A program made the translations under genes and the position numbers. A stretch of 64,000 nt of DNA from positions 8,968-72,967 of the forward strand of contig NZ_CP115761.1 in assembly GCF_027912675.1 (NCBI RefSeq), given 5' to 3'. The stretch is from Paracoccus sp. SCSIO 75233 (lineage in GTDB: Bacteria; Pseudomonadota; Alphaproteobacteria; Rhodobacterales; Rhodobacteraceae). This document shows positions 39,107 through 47,230 of the stretch, piece by piece (within the stretch, counting starts at the first letter, position 1; each line of letters opens with the position of its first letter). Under the pieces are notes generated by a model. The model did not search any database. It was not told the origin of the DNA and saw only the letters and a program-made list of their open reading frames with translations.

Positions 39107-40057
39107 TCAATCCCCCAGCGGTTGCGGGCCCGTGCGTCCGTGATAGGCGGTCAGCGATGCACGGATGCGGCGCAGATTTTCAGCGCTCTTCTCCTGCTGA
39201 GCACGGGCCAGCATCATTGCCACGGCGTCCAGCACGACCAGAAAGGCATAGCGCGAGGCCGTAGGTTTGTTGATGTCGGTGTCTTCTGAGAGATCGAGCC
39301 CGATAAGGACATGCGCCGTTCTGGCCAGCGTGCTGTCAGATCGGGTCATCGCAATGACCCTTGCACCATAACCCGCCGCGATCCGGGCGGCTGCGATCAG
39401 CGCATCGGCCTCGCCACTGGCCGAGATCAAAAGCAGCAGATCGTCCTTCTGAAGCGTCGCCGCGCGCATTTGCAGCAAATAGCTGTCGTTGACCGCGACC
39501 GTCGGAATGCCAAGCCGAAAGAAGCGGTTCGCGGCCTCCTCCGCCACCATCGAGGAACCGCCACCGATTCCGCCTATGACAACCTGCCGGGCCAGGCGGA
39601 TATCGCGCGCCGCCTCTTCCAGCGGCTCGGGCTTAAGCTGGCGGCGCAGCGTTTCGACTGTTGTCAGAAGTGATGACGTCACCCTGTCGATAACCGAATT
39701 CAGTTCGGGCGGTTCACCCTCTTCGTTGACATGCATATATTGCATGCTCACGGCGAGGTTCTGGGCGAGGCGGAGCTTAAATTCGCGAAACCCGTCACAG
39801 CCCAGTGAGCGGCAGAAGCGGATGACCGTCGGCGTGCTGACGCCTGCGGCATCGGCCAGCTCGGCAATCGTCATGGTGCTGATCTGGTCGAGATGCTCCT
39901 TGACGTAATCGGCAACCTTTTGCTCGCGCGCTGCGAGATGGCCGTCCTGTTCCCTTAACGCAGAGATAACATCGGCGACGATCACGCCACCCCTTCTTTG
40001 CAGATCTGACAGACGGTTTTCCGTCACGGCTTCCTCCCCGGCAAACCTTGTATCCAT
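39107..40057 (-). CDS. MurR/RpiR-family transcriptional regulator
   Basis: 316 aa. The N-terminal HTH_6 domain (REQKVADYVKEHLDQISTMTIAELADAAGVSTPTVIRFCRSLG) is followed by a SIS sugar-binding domain (VVIGGIGGGSSMVAEEAANRFF and LLLISASGEADALIAAARIA). These regulators bind sugar phosphates or amino-sugar derivatives. It is divergent from the TRAP-MlrC operon. A 15-bp operator abuts its start codon and its near-copy lies before dctQ, so it very likely represses both itself and the operon. Confidence 0.93.
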   Translation of the reverse strand: MDTRFAGEEAVTENRLSDLQRRGGVIVADVISALREQDGHLAAREQKVADYVKEHLDQISTMTIAELADAAGVSTPTVIRFCRSLGCDGFREFKLRLAQNLAVSMQYMHVNEEGEPPELNSVIDRVTSSLLTTVETLRRQLKPEPLEEAARDIRLARQVVIGGIGGGSSMVAEEAANRFFRLGIPTVAVNDSYLLQMRAATLQKDDLLLLISASGEADALIAAARIAAGYGARVIAMTRSDSTLARTAHVLIGLDLSEDTDINKPTASRYAFLVVLDAVAMMLARAQQEKSAENLRRIRASLTAYHGRTGPQPLGD

Positions 40058-40072
40058 TGTACCTTAGTTACA
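40058..40072 (-). promoter_or_regulatory. Predicted RpiR operator overlapping the rpiR translation start
   Basis: On the minus strand TGTAACTAAGGTACA lies immediately before the ATG and includes the AAGG Shine-Dalgarno. It has TGTA/TACA arms and matches the second site (40171-40185) in 14 of 15 bases in opposite genomic orientation. Confidence 0.65.
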
Positions 40073-40140
40073 CCACTGGAAGTTTCAATCGTTAAGCGCC
40101 GCATTTTTACCTCTTAACATCTACTTCAGTAACATTTTTG

Positions 40141-40170
40141 TTGCCTTTTGTTTGACACGTCCCCTATAAA
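40141..40170 (+). promoter_or_regulatory. Predicted promoter of the TRAP catabolic operon
   Basis: TTGCCT at 40141-40146 and TATAAA at 40165-40170 are 18 bp apart; the operator begins directly after the -10 element, consistent with repression at the transcription start. Another TTGACA lies at 40152-40157 but is poorly spaced from the visible -10 candidates. Confidence 0.4.
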
Positions 40171-40185
40171 TGTAATTAAGGTACA
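40171..40185 (+). promoter_or_regulatory. Predicted RpiR operator upstream of dctQ
   Basis: TGTAATTAAGGTACA has the same TGTA-N7-TACA form as the site at the rpiR start, with one mismatch. It lies between the putative -10 box and the ribosome-binding site GGGAGGA of dctQ. Confidence 0.65.
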
Positions 40186-40202
40186 TCCAGGGAGGAATCA
40201 GG

Positions 40203-40709
40203 ATGAGGGCGTGGTGCAAAACCGCGGGTGACCGGATCAATGCCATCGTCGAGGCGATTGTAGCAGCCCTGATGCTGCTGCTGGTGCTGGATGTGTGGTT
40301 GGGCGTCGCGGACCGCTATTATTTTCACTGGCAATTGCCGTGGCCGGAAGAGCTGGCGCGCTATCTGATGATCTGGGCGGCGATGCTGGCCGTGTCCTGC
40401 GGAATTTCGCGCCGCGAACATATCGGGCTGACGCTGCTGGTCGGGGCCATCCCCGAAGGCGCGCGACGGGTGATCCTGATCGCGATGGATCTGGTCGCAC
40501 TGGCGCTGTTTCTCTATGTGTTCTGGTTCGGTATCGGCTTCGCCCAAAGCGGCGCGACCCGGCAGGCGATGATCTTCGGCACCAGCCTGCAGCCCTATTA
40601 CGCCGCCATTCCCGTATCCGCCGGCATCGCAGCCATCCAGATCCTTCTGACCATGATCCGCGACATGGGCGACTACTTCGAGCCCAGTTTTGAGGAGGAG
40701 GCAGAATAA
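40203..40709 (+). CDS. dctQ: TRAP transporter small permease
   Basis: 168-aa four-helix protein. LLLVLDVWLGVADRYYFHWQLPWPEELARYLMIWAAML and SRREHIGLTLLVG match the DctQ family. The GGGAGGA ribosome-binding site precedes the ATG. It is the first gene of the RpiR-controlled operon, and its stop shares one base with the dctM start. It is a different system from the dctQ at 2781, with little sequence identity. Confidence 0.93.
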   Translation: MRAWCKTAGDRINAIVEAIVAALMLLLVLDVWLGVADRYYFHWQLPWPEELARYLMIWAAMLAVSCGISRREHIGLTLLVGAIPEGARRVILIAMDLVALALFLYVFWFGIGFAQSGATRQAMIFGTSLQPYYAAIPVSAGIAAIQILLTMIRDMGDYFEPSFEEEAE

Positions 40710-41989
40710 TGATTGCCGCACTCGCATTCGTTTTCTTCGTCGCCTTCGGCCTGCCCATCGGTTTCGCCATCGGCGTGGCTGGCGTGCTGGGCCTTGTCAG
40801 CATGGGCGGCACCAATTTCCTCGCCGTCGGCCCGGGCAAGATCTTCAACGGGCTGAACATCTTTCCCTTCCTCGCCATGCCATTCTTCATCCTCGCAGGT
40901 GAGATCATGAACGACACCGGCATCACCTCGCGCCTCGTCAAGCTGGCACAGGTGCTGGTCGGGCGGTTCCGGGGCGGGCTGGCCCATGCGAATATGCTGG
41001 CCTCGGTGTTTTTCGCGGGGCTGACGGGTTCGGCCACGGCGGATGCCGCCGCCTTCGGGCGCACCCTTGTTCCCGCGATGGAGAAAGAGGGTTACGGCCG
41101 CGACTATGCCTGCGCGGTGACCGCCGCCGGTTCGATCATCGGGCCGACCATTCCGCCCTCGGGGCTGATGGTGGTCTATGGCTCGCTGATGGGCGTGTCG
41201 ATTGCCGGGTTGTTTGCTGCGGGCATTCTGCCGGGGCTGGTCATCTGTGCGGTCTGCATGTTCGTCATCTTCCTCGGCGGCAAACGCGAAAACCTGCCCG
41301 TGGCCGAGCGCGGCGCGACGCTGAAAGAGATCTGGCAGACCTTCCTGTCCTCGCTAACCGCGCTGGCCATGCCGGTCATCATTCTGGGCGGTATTCTGGG
41401 CGGCATCGTCACCCCGACCGAGGCGGCCTCCATCGCCGTCGCCTATGCCGCCTTTATCGGGATCTTCGTCTATCGTACGCTGAAGCTGAAGAATTTCTAT
41501 CAGATGCTGGTGCGCACGGCGCGGATTACCGGGGTGATCTTTGTCATCATCGCCTTTGCCGGCATCCTTGGCTGGTATCTCAGCTTCGAGCGGATCCCGC
41601 AGGCGATTGCCGAGGCGGTGATGGGCCTGTCCGATAACCGCTTCGTCATCATCGCCATCATCATCGGCATTCTGATGCTGGTCGGCATGGTGATGGACAT
41701 AACCGCGATCCTGATCATCCTCGGTCCGGTTCTGGTGCCCCTGACCGAACAGGTCGGGCTGGAGCCGATCCATGCCGGGATCATCTTCATCCTCGCGCTC
41801 AACATCTCGCTGATGACGCCACCTGTGGGGGCCTGCCTGTTCGTGCTGTCCTCGGTCACGGGGGAAAAGCTGGAACGCATCTCGGTCAAGCTGATGCCGT
41901 TCCTGATCGCCGAAATCATCGTGATGTTCATCTTCGCCTATTGGGAGGATGCGGCCCTGCTGCTGCCCCGCCTTCTGGGCTTCGCCTGA
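40709..41989 (+). CDS. dctM: TRAP transporter large permease
   Basis: 426-aa membrane protein with about twelve helices. FFAGLTGSATADAAAFG, GPTIPPSGLMVVYGSLMG and the end LNISLMTPPVGACLFVLSSV are DctM hallmarks. It is coupled to dctQ upstream and 32 bp ahead of dctP. It belongs to the cluster with MlrC, DSD1-type enzyme, RidA and sugar kinase, so it probably imports that pathway's substrate. Confidence 0.95.
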   Translation: MIAALAFVFFVAFGLPIGFAIGVAGVLGLVSMGGTNFLAVGPGKIFNGLNIFPFLAMPFFILAGEIMNDTGITSRLVKLAQVLVGRFRGGLAHANMLASVFFAGLTGSATADAAAFGRTLVPAMEKEGYGRDYACAVTAAGSIIGPTIPPSGLMVVYGSLMGVSIAGLFAAGILPGLVICAVCMFVIFLGGKRENLPVAERGATLKEIWQTFLSSLTALAMPVIILGGILGGIVTPTEAASIAVAYAAFIGIFVYRTLKLKNFYQMLVRTARITGVIFVIIAFAGILGWYLSFERIPQAIAEAVMGLSDNRFVIIAIIIGILMLVGMVMDITAILIILGPVLVPLTEQVGLEPIHAGIIFILALNISLMTPPVGACLFVLSSVTGEKLERISVKLMPFLIAEIIVMFIFAYWEDAALLLPRLLGFA

Positions 41990-42021
41990 CATATTTCATC
42001 TTATCAAAGAGGAGAAAAAAG

Positions 42022-43074
42022 ATGAAAAACCTGACCAATGGCCTTGCGATTGCATCGCTGATCGCTGCCAGCAGCCTGACCGCCGGGACGGCATCTGCCG
42101 GGGGGCTGATCAAGTTCGGCCATGACAACAAGATCGACCCGTTCGAGAACCCCGCCCAGGCCTGCGCCGCGGTCTTCGCCAGCGAAGCAGAAACCGCCAC
42201 CAATGGCAGCATCACGGTCGAGGTCTATGGCTCGAACCAGCTCGGCACCGCGCAGGAGCATGTGCAGATGGTCCGCGACGGCGTGTTGCAGGCGACGCTG
42301 ACCTCGACCGGGGCGCTGGCCAGCTATTACCCGCGTGTCGATGTGCTGAACCTGCCCTTTGCCTTTGACGGTTATTCCGCGACCTATCAGGTCTTTGACG
42401 GCGAGTTCGGCAAGGCGCTGGCCAGCGATATCGAGGATGTGCTGGGCGATGTCGTCGTGCTGGGCTTCCCGGATACCGGCGGTTTCTTCGAAATCACCAA
42501 CTCCAAGCAGACCGCCACCACGCCCGAACAATTCGACGGCATCCGCATCCGCACCATGACCCTGCCCTCGCATCAGAAGATCGTGCAGGCCATGGGTGCC
42601 GAGGCGTATCCGCTCGCCTGGGGCGAGGTCTATTCAGGCCTTCAGACCGGCGTGATCGACGGGCAGATGAACCCGATCCCGATCATCTCTTTCTCGAACT
42701 TCGCCGAGGTTCAGAAATACATGACGCTGACCAACCACCTGTTCTCGCCCTATACCTTCATTCTCAACCGGGCCTTCTATGACGGGCTGGATGACAGCGA
42801 GAAATCGGCGGTACGCGAAGCGGCGGCGAACTGTGTCGAGGCCAGCCGTGGTCTCAGCCGGGTGATCGAGGCGTCGGATCGCGGTCTTGCCGGTCTGAAG
42901 GAGCAGATGGAGATCACGGCGCTGTCGCCGGAGGAACGTCAGGCGCTGGCCGACGTCACCCAGCCTGCCTTTGAAGAGCATGTTCAAAGCAATCTGGACG
43001 ACAAGGCAAAAGAGCTGCTGGCCATGTTCAAGGATGCCGTCGCGCAGGCGAACGAAACGACCTACCTGCAATAA
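42022..43074 (+). CDS. dctP: TRAP transporter substrate-binding protein
   Basis: 350 aa with a signal peptide of about 28 residues (ending TAGTASA). SITVEVYGSNQLGTAQEHVQMVRDGVLQ, FDGIRIRTMTLPSHQKIVQAMGA and WGEVYSGLQTGVIDGQMNPI are the DctP core, with the Arg in IRIRT as the likely carboxylate anchor. GAGGAG lies just upstream of ATG 42022. The ligand is probably an acidic sugar or amino-sugar derivative by context. Confidence 0.95.
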   Translation: MKNLTNGLAIASLIAASSLTAGTASAGGLIKFGHDNKIDPFENPAQACAAVFASEAETATNGSITVEVYGSNQLGTAQEHVQMVRDGVLQATLTSTGALASYYPRVDVLNLPFAFDGYSATYQVFDGEFGKALASDIEDVLGDVVVLGFPDTGGFFEITNSKQTATTPEQFDGIRIRTMTLPSHQKIVQAMGAEAYPLAWGEVYSGLQTGVIDGQMNPIPIISFSNFAEVQKYMTLTNHLFSPYTFILNRAFYDGLDDSEKSAVREAAANCVEASRGLSRVIEASDRGLAGLKEQMEITALSPEERQALADVTQPAFEEHVQSNLDDKAKELLAMFKDAVAQANETTYLQ

Positions 43075-43080
43075 CATAAT

Positions 43081-43108
43081 CGGGCGGGGCCTTCTGTGGT
43101 CCCGCCCG
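43081..43108 (+). other. Strong stem-loop after dctP
   Basis: An 11-bp stem (CGGGCGGGGCC with GGTCCCGCCCG, one G-T pair, 6-nt loop) has no T-run after it. It may protect the upstream mRNA or limit read-through, so that the binding protein is made in excess over downstream enzymes. Confidence 0.55.
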
Positions 43109-43158
43109 TGAACGGGCGGTCACCGGCTTGGCCTTCACGATCTATCAGGAACACATCA

Positions 43159-44625
43159 ATGCGCGTATTCTGTGCCTCCATCGCGACGGAGACCAATACT
43201 TTTTCGCCCTTGCGCACCGATCTGAACGATTTTGCGCAAAGCTTCTATGCCGCACCGGGACAGCATCCGGAAACGCCCACGCTGTGCTCCGCCGTGTTTC
43301 CGGCCCTTCGCAAGCGGCAGGCGGCAGGCGAGATCGAACTCATCGAAGGCACGGCGACCTGGGCCGAACCCGGCGGGCTGGTCAACGGGCAGACCTGGGA
43401 CCGGCTGCGCGACGAGGTATTGCAGCAACTGCGCGAGGCGATGCCGGTCGATGCTGTGGTTCTGGGCCTGCACGGCGCGATGATCGCGGATAACTGCGTC
43501 GACTGCGAAGGCGAGCTGATCGAGGCGGTCCGCCAGATTGCCGGACCGGAAGCCAAGATCGGGGTCAGTTTCGACCCGCACAGCCATCTAAGCGCGAAAC
43601 GCTATGAAAACGCAGACATCATCACGGTTTTCAAGGAATTCCCGCACACCGATTTCGTGGAAACCGGCGAGGCCTGCGTCGAACTGACCCTTCGTGCCGC
43701 ACGGGGCGAGATCGAGCCGGTGATCTCAGTTTTCGATGTCCGGATGATCGAGGTTCTGCCGACCAGCCGTGATCCCATGCGGAGTTTTGTCGACCGCATG
43801 GTGGCGCTTGAGAATTCCGGGCGGGTGCTGTCGATCTCGGCGATCCACGGTTTCATGGCGGGCGATTCCCCCGATCTCGGGGCGAAGATCATCGTCATCA
43901 TGGACCGCAACCCGGCCCCCGGCGCATCTCTCGCCGGCGATCTGGGGATGGAGCTGTTTTCCTTCCGCGGCCGCACCCGCCCCGATTTCCTGACCGCGCA
44001 TGAAGCACTGACACGCGCAGCAGCCGCGCCCAAGGGCCCGGTCGTCGTCGCCGATGTCTGGGATAACCCCGGCGGCGGTGTCGCGGGCGATTCGACCATC
44101 ATGCTGCGCGAGGCGATGGAACTCGGCCTCAGCAATATCGCCTTCGGGACGATCTGGGACCCGATGGCGGTCCGGCTGTGCCATGCCGCAGGCGAAGGCG
44201 CGCGGCTGCATCTGCGCATCGGCGGCAAGACCTCGGATCAGGCGGGCGCGCCGGTCGATACCGATGTGACGGTGCTGCGCATCCAGAAGGACGCGGTGCA
44301 AAGCTTCGGTGCCTCCGTCGTGCCAATGGGCGATTGCGCCGTGGTGCGCACCGATGGCGGGATCGAGATCGTGCTGAACTCGAACCGCTCACAATCCTTC
44401 TCGCCCGATCTGTTCACAAATCTCGGCATCGACGCGGCAGGCAAACAGGCTCTGGTCGTGAAATCGACCAACCATTTCCACGACGCTTTCGCCGCCATCG
44501 CCTCCGAAATTCTCTATGGCGCGGTCGATGGCCCCTACCCCAACGATCCGAAGCGCAACGATTACAAGCGGCTTAAACGCGCGATCTGGCCAATCGTGGA
44601 CAACCCGCATGAGAGGACATCATGA
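43159..44625 (+). CDS. M81-family metallohydrolase (MlrC-type)
   Basis: 488 aa, the length of MlrC, a metallopeptidase first known from microcystin degradation. SIATETNTFSPLRTDLNDF opens the protein. VDAVVLGLHGAMIADN and the metal-site segments FDPHSHLSAKRYENADIIT and FPHTDFVETGE follow; VADVWDNPGGGVAGDSTIMLREAME falls in the C-terminal MlrC_C domain. In this operon it could remove an acyl or peptide group from the imported compound. It overlaps the next gene (ATGA at 44622). Confidence 0.9.
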   Translation: MRVFCASIATETNTFSPLRTDLNDFAQSFYAAPGQHPETPTLCSAVFPALRKRQAAGEIELIEGTATWAEPGGLVNGQTWDRLRDEVLQQLREAMPVDAVVLGLHGAMIADNCVDCEGELIEAVRQIAGPEAKIGVSFDPHSHLSAKRYENADIITVFKEFPHTDFVETGEACVELTLRAARGEIEPVISVFDVRMIEVLPTSRDPMRSFVDRMVALENSGRVLSISAIHGFMAGDSPDLGAKIIVIMDRNPAPGASLAGDLGMELFSFRGRTRPDFLTAHEALTRAAAAPKGPVVVADVWDNPGGGVAGDSTIMLREAMELGLSNIAFGTIWDPMAVRLCHAAGEGARLHLRIGGKTSDQAGAPVDTDVTVLRIQKDAVQSFGASVVPMGDCAVVRTDGGIEIVLNSNRSQSFSPDLFTNLGIDAAGKQALVVKSTNHFHDAFAAIASEILYGAVDGPYPNDPKRNDYKRLKRAIWPIVDNPHERTS

Positions 44626-45677
44626 TGTTCGAAGAGCTGACAACGCCAGCCGTTTTGGTCGATCTGGATGTGGCAGAAGCAAATATTGCCCGCTTTCAGG
44701 ACCATTGCGACCGCCACGGTCTGAAACTGCGCCCCCATATCAAGACCCACAAGCTGCCCATGCTGGCCAAGCAGCAACTCGCGGCAGGGGCGATTGGCAT
44801 CACCTGCCAGAAGATTAGCGAGGCCGAGGCGATGATCTCGGAAGGCAGCATAGATGACGTGCTGATCACCTATAACATCCTCGGCGCAGAAAAACTGAGC
44901 CGGCTGCGCGAGCTTGCCACCCGCGTGCGCCTTTCGGTCGTGGCCGATAACGCCGCTGTCGTGGCAGGGCTGTCACAGGCCTTCACCGATGCGCCCGAAC
45001 CGCTTCGCGTACTGGTCGAATGTGACACCGGCGCCGGGCGCTGCGGCGTCGCCACGCCAGAGGCCGCAGCCGATCTGGCCGCCCTGATCGACCGCCAGCC
45101 GGGCCTGCATTTTGCCGGGCTGATGACCTACCCGCCCGTTGGCCGCGACGCCGAGGTCCAGCAATGGCTGAGCCGCACCCGCGATCTGATCGAGGGAACG
45201 GGGCTGACCGTCGACGTCATCTCGAACGGCGGCACGCCCGGCATGTGGCAGGCGCAGGATGTCCCTGTCGCAACCGAATACCGCATCGGCACCTATATCT
45301 ATAACGATCGCTCGCTTGAGGCGCGCGGGCTGTGTACATGGGACGATTGCGCCCTGACCGTGCTGGCGACCGTGGTATCGGTCCCGGCCCCCGACCGCGC
45401 CATTATCGACGCCGGATCAAAGGTGCTGACCTCCGACCTGCTGGGGCTGGAGGGCTACGGACATGTGCTGGGCCGCCCCGACATTCGTATCGAGGCGCTG
45501 TCCGAAGAACACGGCACACTGAAGGCCGACAATATCAGCCTGACCGTGGGCGAGCGGGTCCGCATCGTCCCCAACCATGCCTGCGTCGTCAGCAATATGC
45601 TCGACCAGATCGAGCTCGTCCGAGGCAACGAGTATCAGACCAGCGCCCCCGTCATCGCGCGCGGCAAGGTCTGGTGA
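44622..45677 (+). CDS. DSD1/D-threonine-aldolase-family PLP enzyme
   Basis: 351 aa, fold-III PLP enzyme: an alanine-racemase-like barrel with the PLP lysine in RPHIKTHK (about 38-44) and a C-terminal metal-binding domain. The metal pair is His319 and Cys321 in PNHACVVSNM. In characterised members His/Asp goes with D-threonine aldolase and His/Cys with D-serine dehydratase, so loss of a beta-hydroxyl and ammonia from a D-amino acid is more likely. With RidA and a KDG-type kinase downstream, D-glucosaminate is a good candidate substrate (inference). Confidence 0.9.
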   Translation: MMFEELTTPAVLVDLDVAEANIARFQDHCDRHGLKLRPHIKTHKLPMLAKQQLAAGAIGITCQKISEAEAMISEGSIDDVLITYNILGAEKLSRLRELATRVRLSVVADNAAVVAGLSQAFTDAPEPLRVLVECDTGAGRCGVATPEAAADLAALIDRQPGLHFAGLMTYPPVGRDAEVQQWLSRTRDLIEGTGLTVDVISNGGTPGMWQAQDVPVATEYRIGTYIYNDRSLEARGLCTWDDCALTVLATVVSVPAPDRAIIDAGSKVLTSDLLGLEGYGHVLGRPDIRIEALSEEHGTLKADNISLTVGERVRIVPNHACVVSNMLDQIELVRGNEYQTSAPVIARGKVW

Positions 45678-45705
45678 ACCAAGATCATCCATTAAGGAAC
45701 CCAAG

Positions 45706-46101
45706 ATGAGCCAACAAAAACTGATCCGCTACGACACCGCCGACACGCAGGCCGGCGGCACCAAACGCCCCTTTGCCAAGGCCGTCCGCGCCGGGGATTA
45801 CGTCCATATCTCGGGACAGGTCCCAACCGTGGATGGCGAGGTCGTGACCGGCGGCATCGTCGCCCAGACCGAACAGGTAATCGCCAATATCAAATCCGTT
45901 CTGGCGCTGGCCGGTTGCGGGATGGAGGATATCGTGAAGGTCAATTGCTGGCTCGACGATCCCCGCGATTTCACCTCCTTCAACGCCGTGTTCGAAAAAC
46001 ATTTCATCGACCACCCGCCAGCCCGCTCGACCGTGCAGTCGGCACTTATGGTGGATGCCAAGGTCGAAATTGACGTTCTGGCATGGAAGCCGCTGGACTG
46101 A
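45706..46101 (+). CDS. RidA-family enamine/imine deaminase
   Basis: 131 aa, a YjgF/RidA protein that hydrolyses reactive enamine or imine products of PLP dehydratases. AGDYVHISGQVPTVDGEVVTGG, QTEQVIANIKSVLALAGCGMEDIVK and PPARSTVQSALM (with the conserved Arg) are the family signature. Its position directly after a PLP dehydratase-type gene fits that role. It ends just before the kinase start, with one base between the TGA and the next ATG. Confidence 0.93.
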   Translation: MSQQKLIRYDTADTQAGGTKRPFAKAVRAGDYVHISGQVPTVDGEVVTGGIVAQTEQVIANIKSVLALAGCGMEDIVKVNCWLDDPRDFTSFNAVFEKHFIDHPPARSTVQSALMVDAKVEIDVLAWKPLD

Positions 46102-46102
46102 G

Positions 46103-47068
46103 ATGACCGAAGGGGCGGAGATCAGTACCGCGAGAGCGGCTGTCATGACCGGGGGCCGGATCCTGTCAATCGGCGAGGCTATGGTCGAGCTTTCCGGCAC
46201 CGGGGACGGCGACCTGTGGCGTCTGGGTATAGCAGGCGACACGCTGAACACGGCATGGTATCTGCGCCGGCTGCTCGGCCCCGAATGGCAGTTGGGTTAT
46301 TTCAGCCGCGTTGGCATGGGCGAATTCTCGCAACGGATGCTGGATTTCCTGCAGTGCGAAGGCATTACCACAGACCATGTCAGCCGCGACCCCGATCACG
46401 AAATCGGCCTCTACTCAATTTCACTGAAAGACGGCGAGCGGAGCTTTTCCTACTGGCGCGATAACTCCGCCGCCCGCCATCTGGCTGACGATCCCGGGCT
46501 GTTGACCGCAGCGTTGCAGGGCTGCGATCTGGCCTATTTCTCGGGCATTACCCTCGCCATTCTGCCCGAGGATCGCCGGAGCACCTTCCTTGACACACTC
46601 GCCCGCGCCCGCAAATCCGGTTGCAGCATCGTCTTCGACCCCAACCTGCGGCCACGCCTTTGGGACGCCGCAACCACGATGTGCCACTGGATAGATACAG
46701 CCGCCTCGATCTCCGCGCTGGTCCTGCCCAGCTTCGACGATGAAAGCGCTCATTTCGGTGACGCAGACCCCGACGAAACGATCCTGCGCTATCTGAACGC
46801 GGGCGCGGATCAGGTCATCGTCAAAAATGGCGGCGGCCCGGTGACTTTCGGCGGCATCGCCGGTAATGGCTGCATCGTTGATTTGCCGCGCAAGACGCCT
46901 GTCGACAGCACCGCCGCAGGTGACAGCTTCAACGCCGCCTATCTGGCCGCCACACTACGTGGCGCCGACCCCGCCACAGCAATCCGCGCGGGCCATGATC
47001 TCAGTTGCCGGGTGATCGGCCATCGGGGCGCCTTGGTGTGCGAGGCAATCTCGCCACCCGCCCTGTGA
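46103..47068 (+). CDS. PfkB-family sugar kinase, 2-keto-3-deoxygluconate-kinase type
   Basis: 321 aa. SIGEAMVELSGTGDGDLWRLGIAGDTLNTAWYL opens the protein, and VDSTAAGDSFNAAYLAA carries the catalytic Asp. LAYFSGITLAILPEDRR and FDPNLRPRLW match 2-keto-3-deoxygluconate kinases better than ribokinases. It would make KDPG from KDG. It is the last gene of the catabolic operon. ATG 46103 is used; ATG 46145 (MTGGRILSIGEAM) is a possible shorter start. Confidence 0.9.
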   Translation: MTEGAEISTARAAVMTGGRILSIGEAMVELSGTGDGDLWRLGIAGDTLNTAWYLRRLLGPEWQLGYFSRVGMGEFSQRMLDFLQCEGITTDHVSRDPDHEIGLYSISLKDGERSFSYWRDNSAARHLADDPGLLTAALQGCDLAYFSGITLAILPEDRRSTFLDTLARARKSGCSIVFDPNLRPRLWDAATTMCHWIDTAASISALVLPSFDDESAHFGDADPDETILRYLNAGADQVIVKNGGGPVTFGGIAGNGCIVDLPRKTPVDSTAAGDSFNAAYLAATLRGADPATAIRAGHDLSCRVIGHRGALVCEAISPPAL

Positions 47069-47230
47069 CGCTCGTTCTTCAAAATGCGCGTTTAAGGCCT
47101 GTTACCAAATTTAGCGCCTTTCGTCCCTCATGGTAGCTCCAATCTCCAATGATTAACATATACACGCGACCGTAGAACTTGGCGCCTGAAAATTCCTTCT
47201 TAACACGAGCAAAAATCGATCCGGCGCGCA

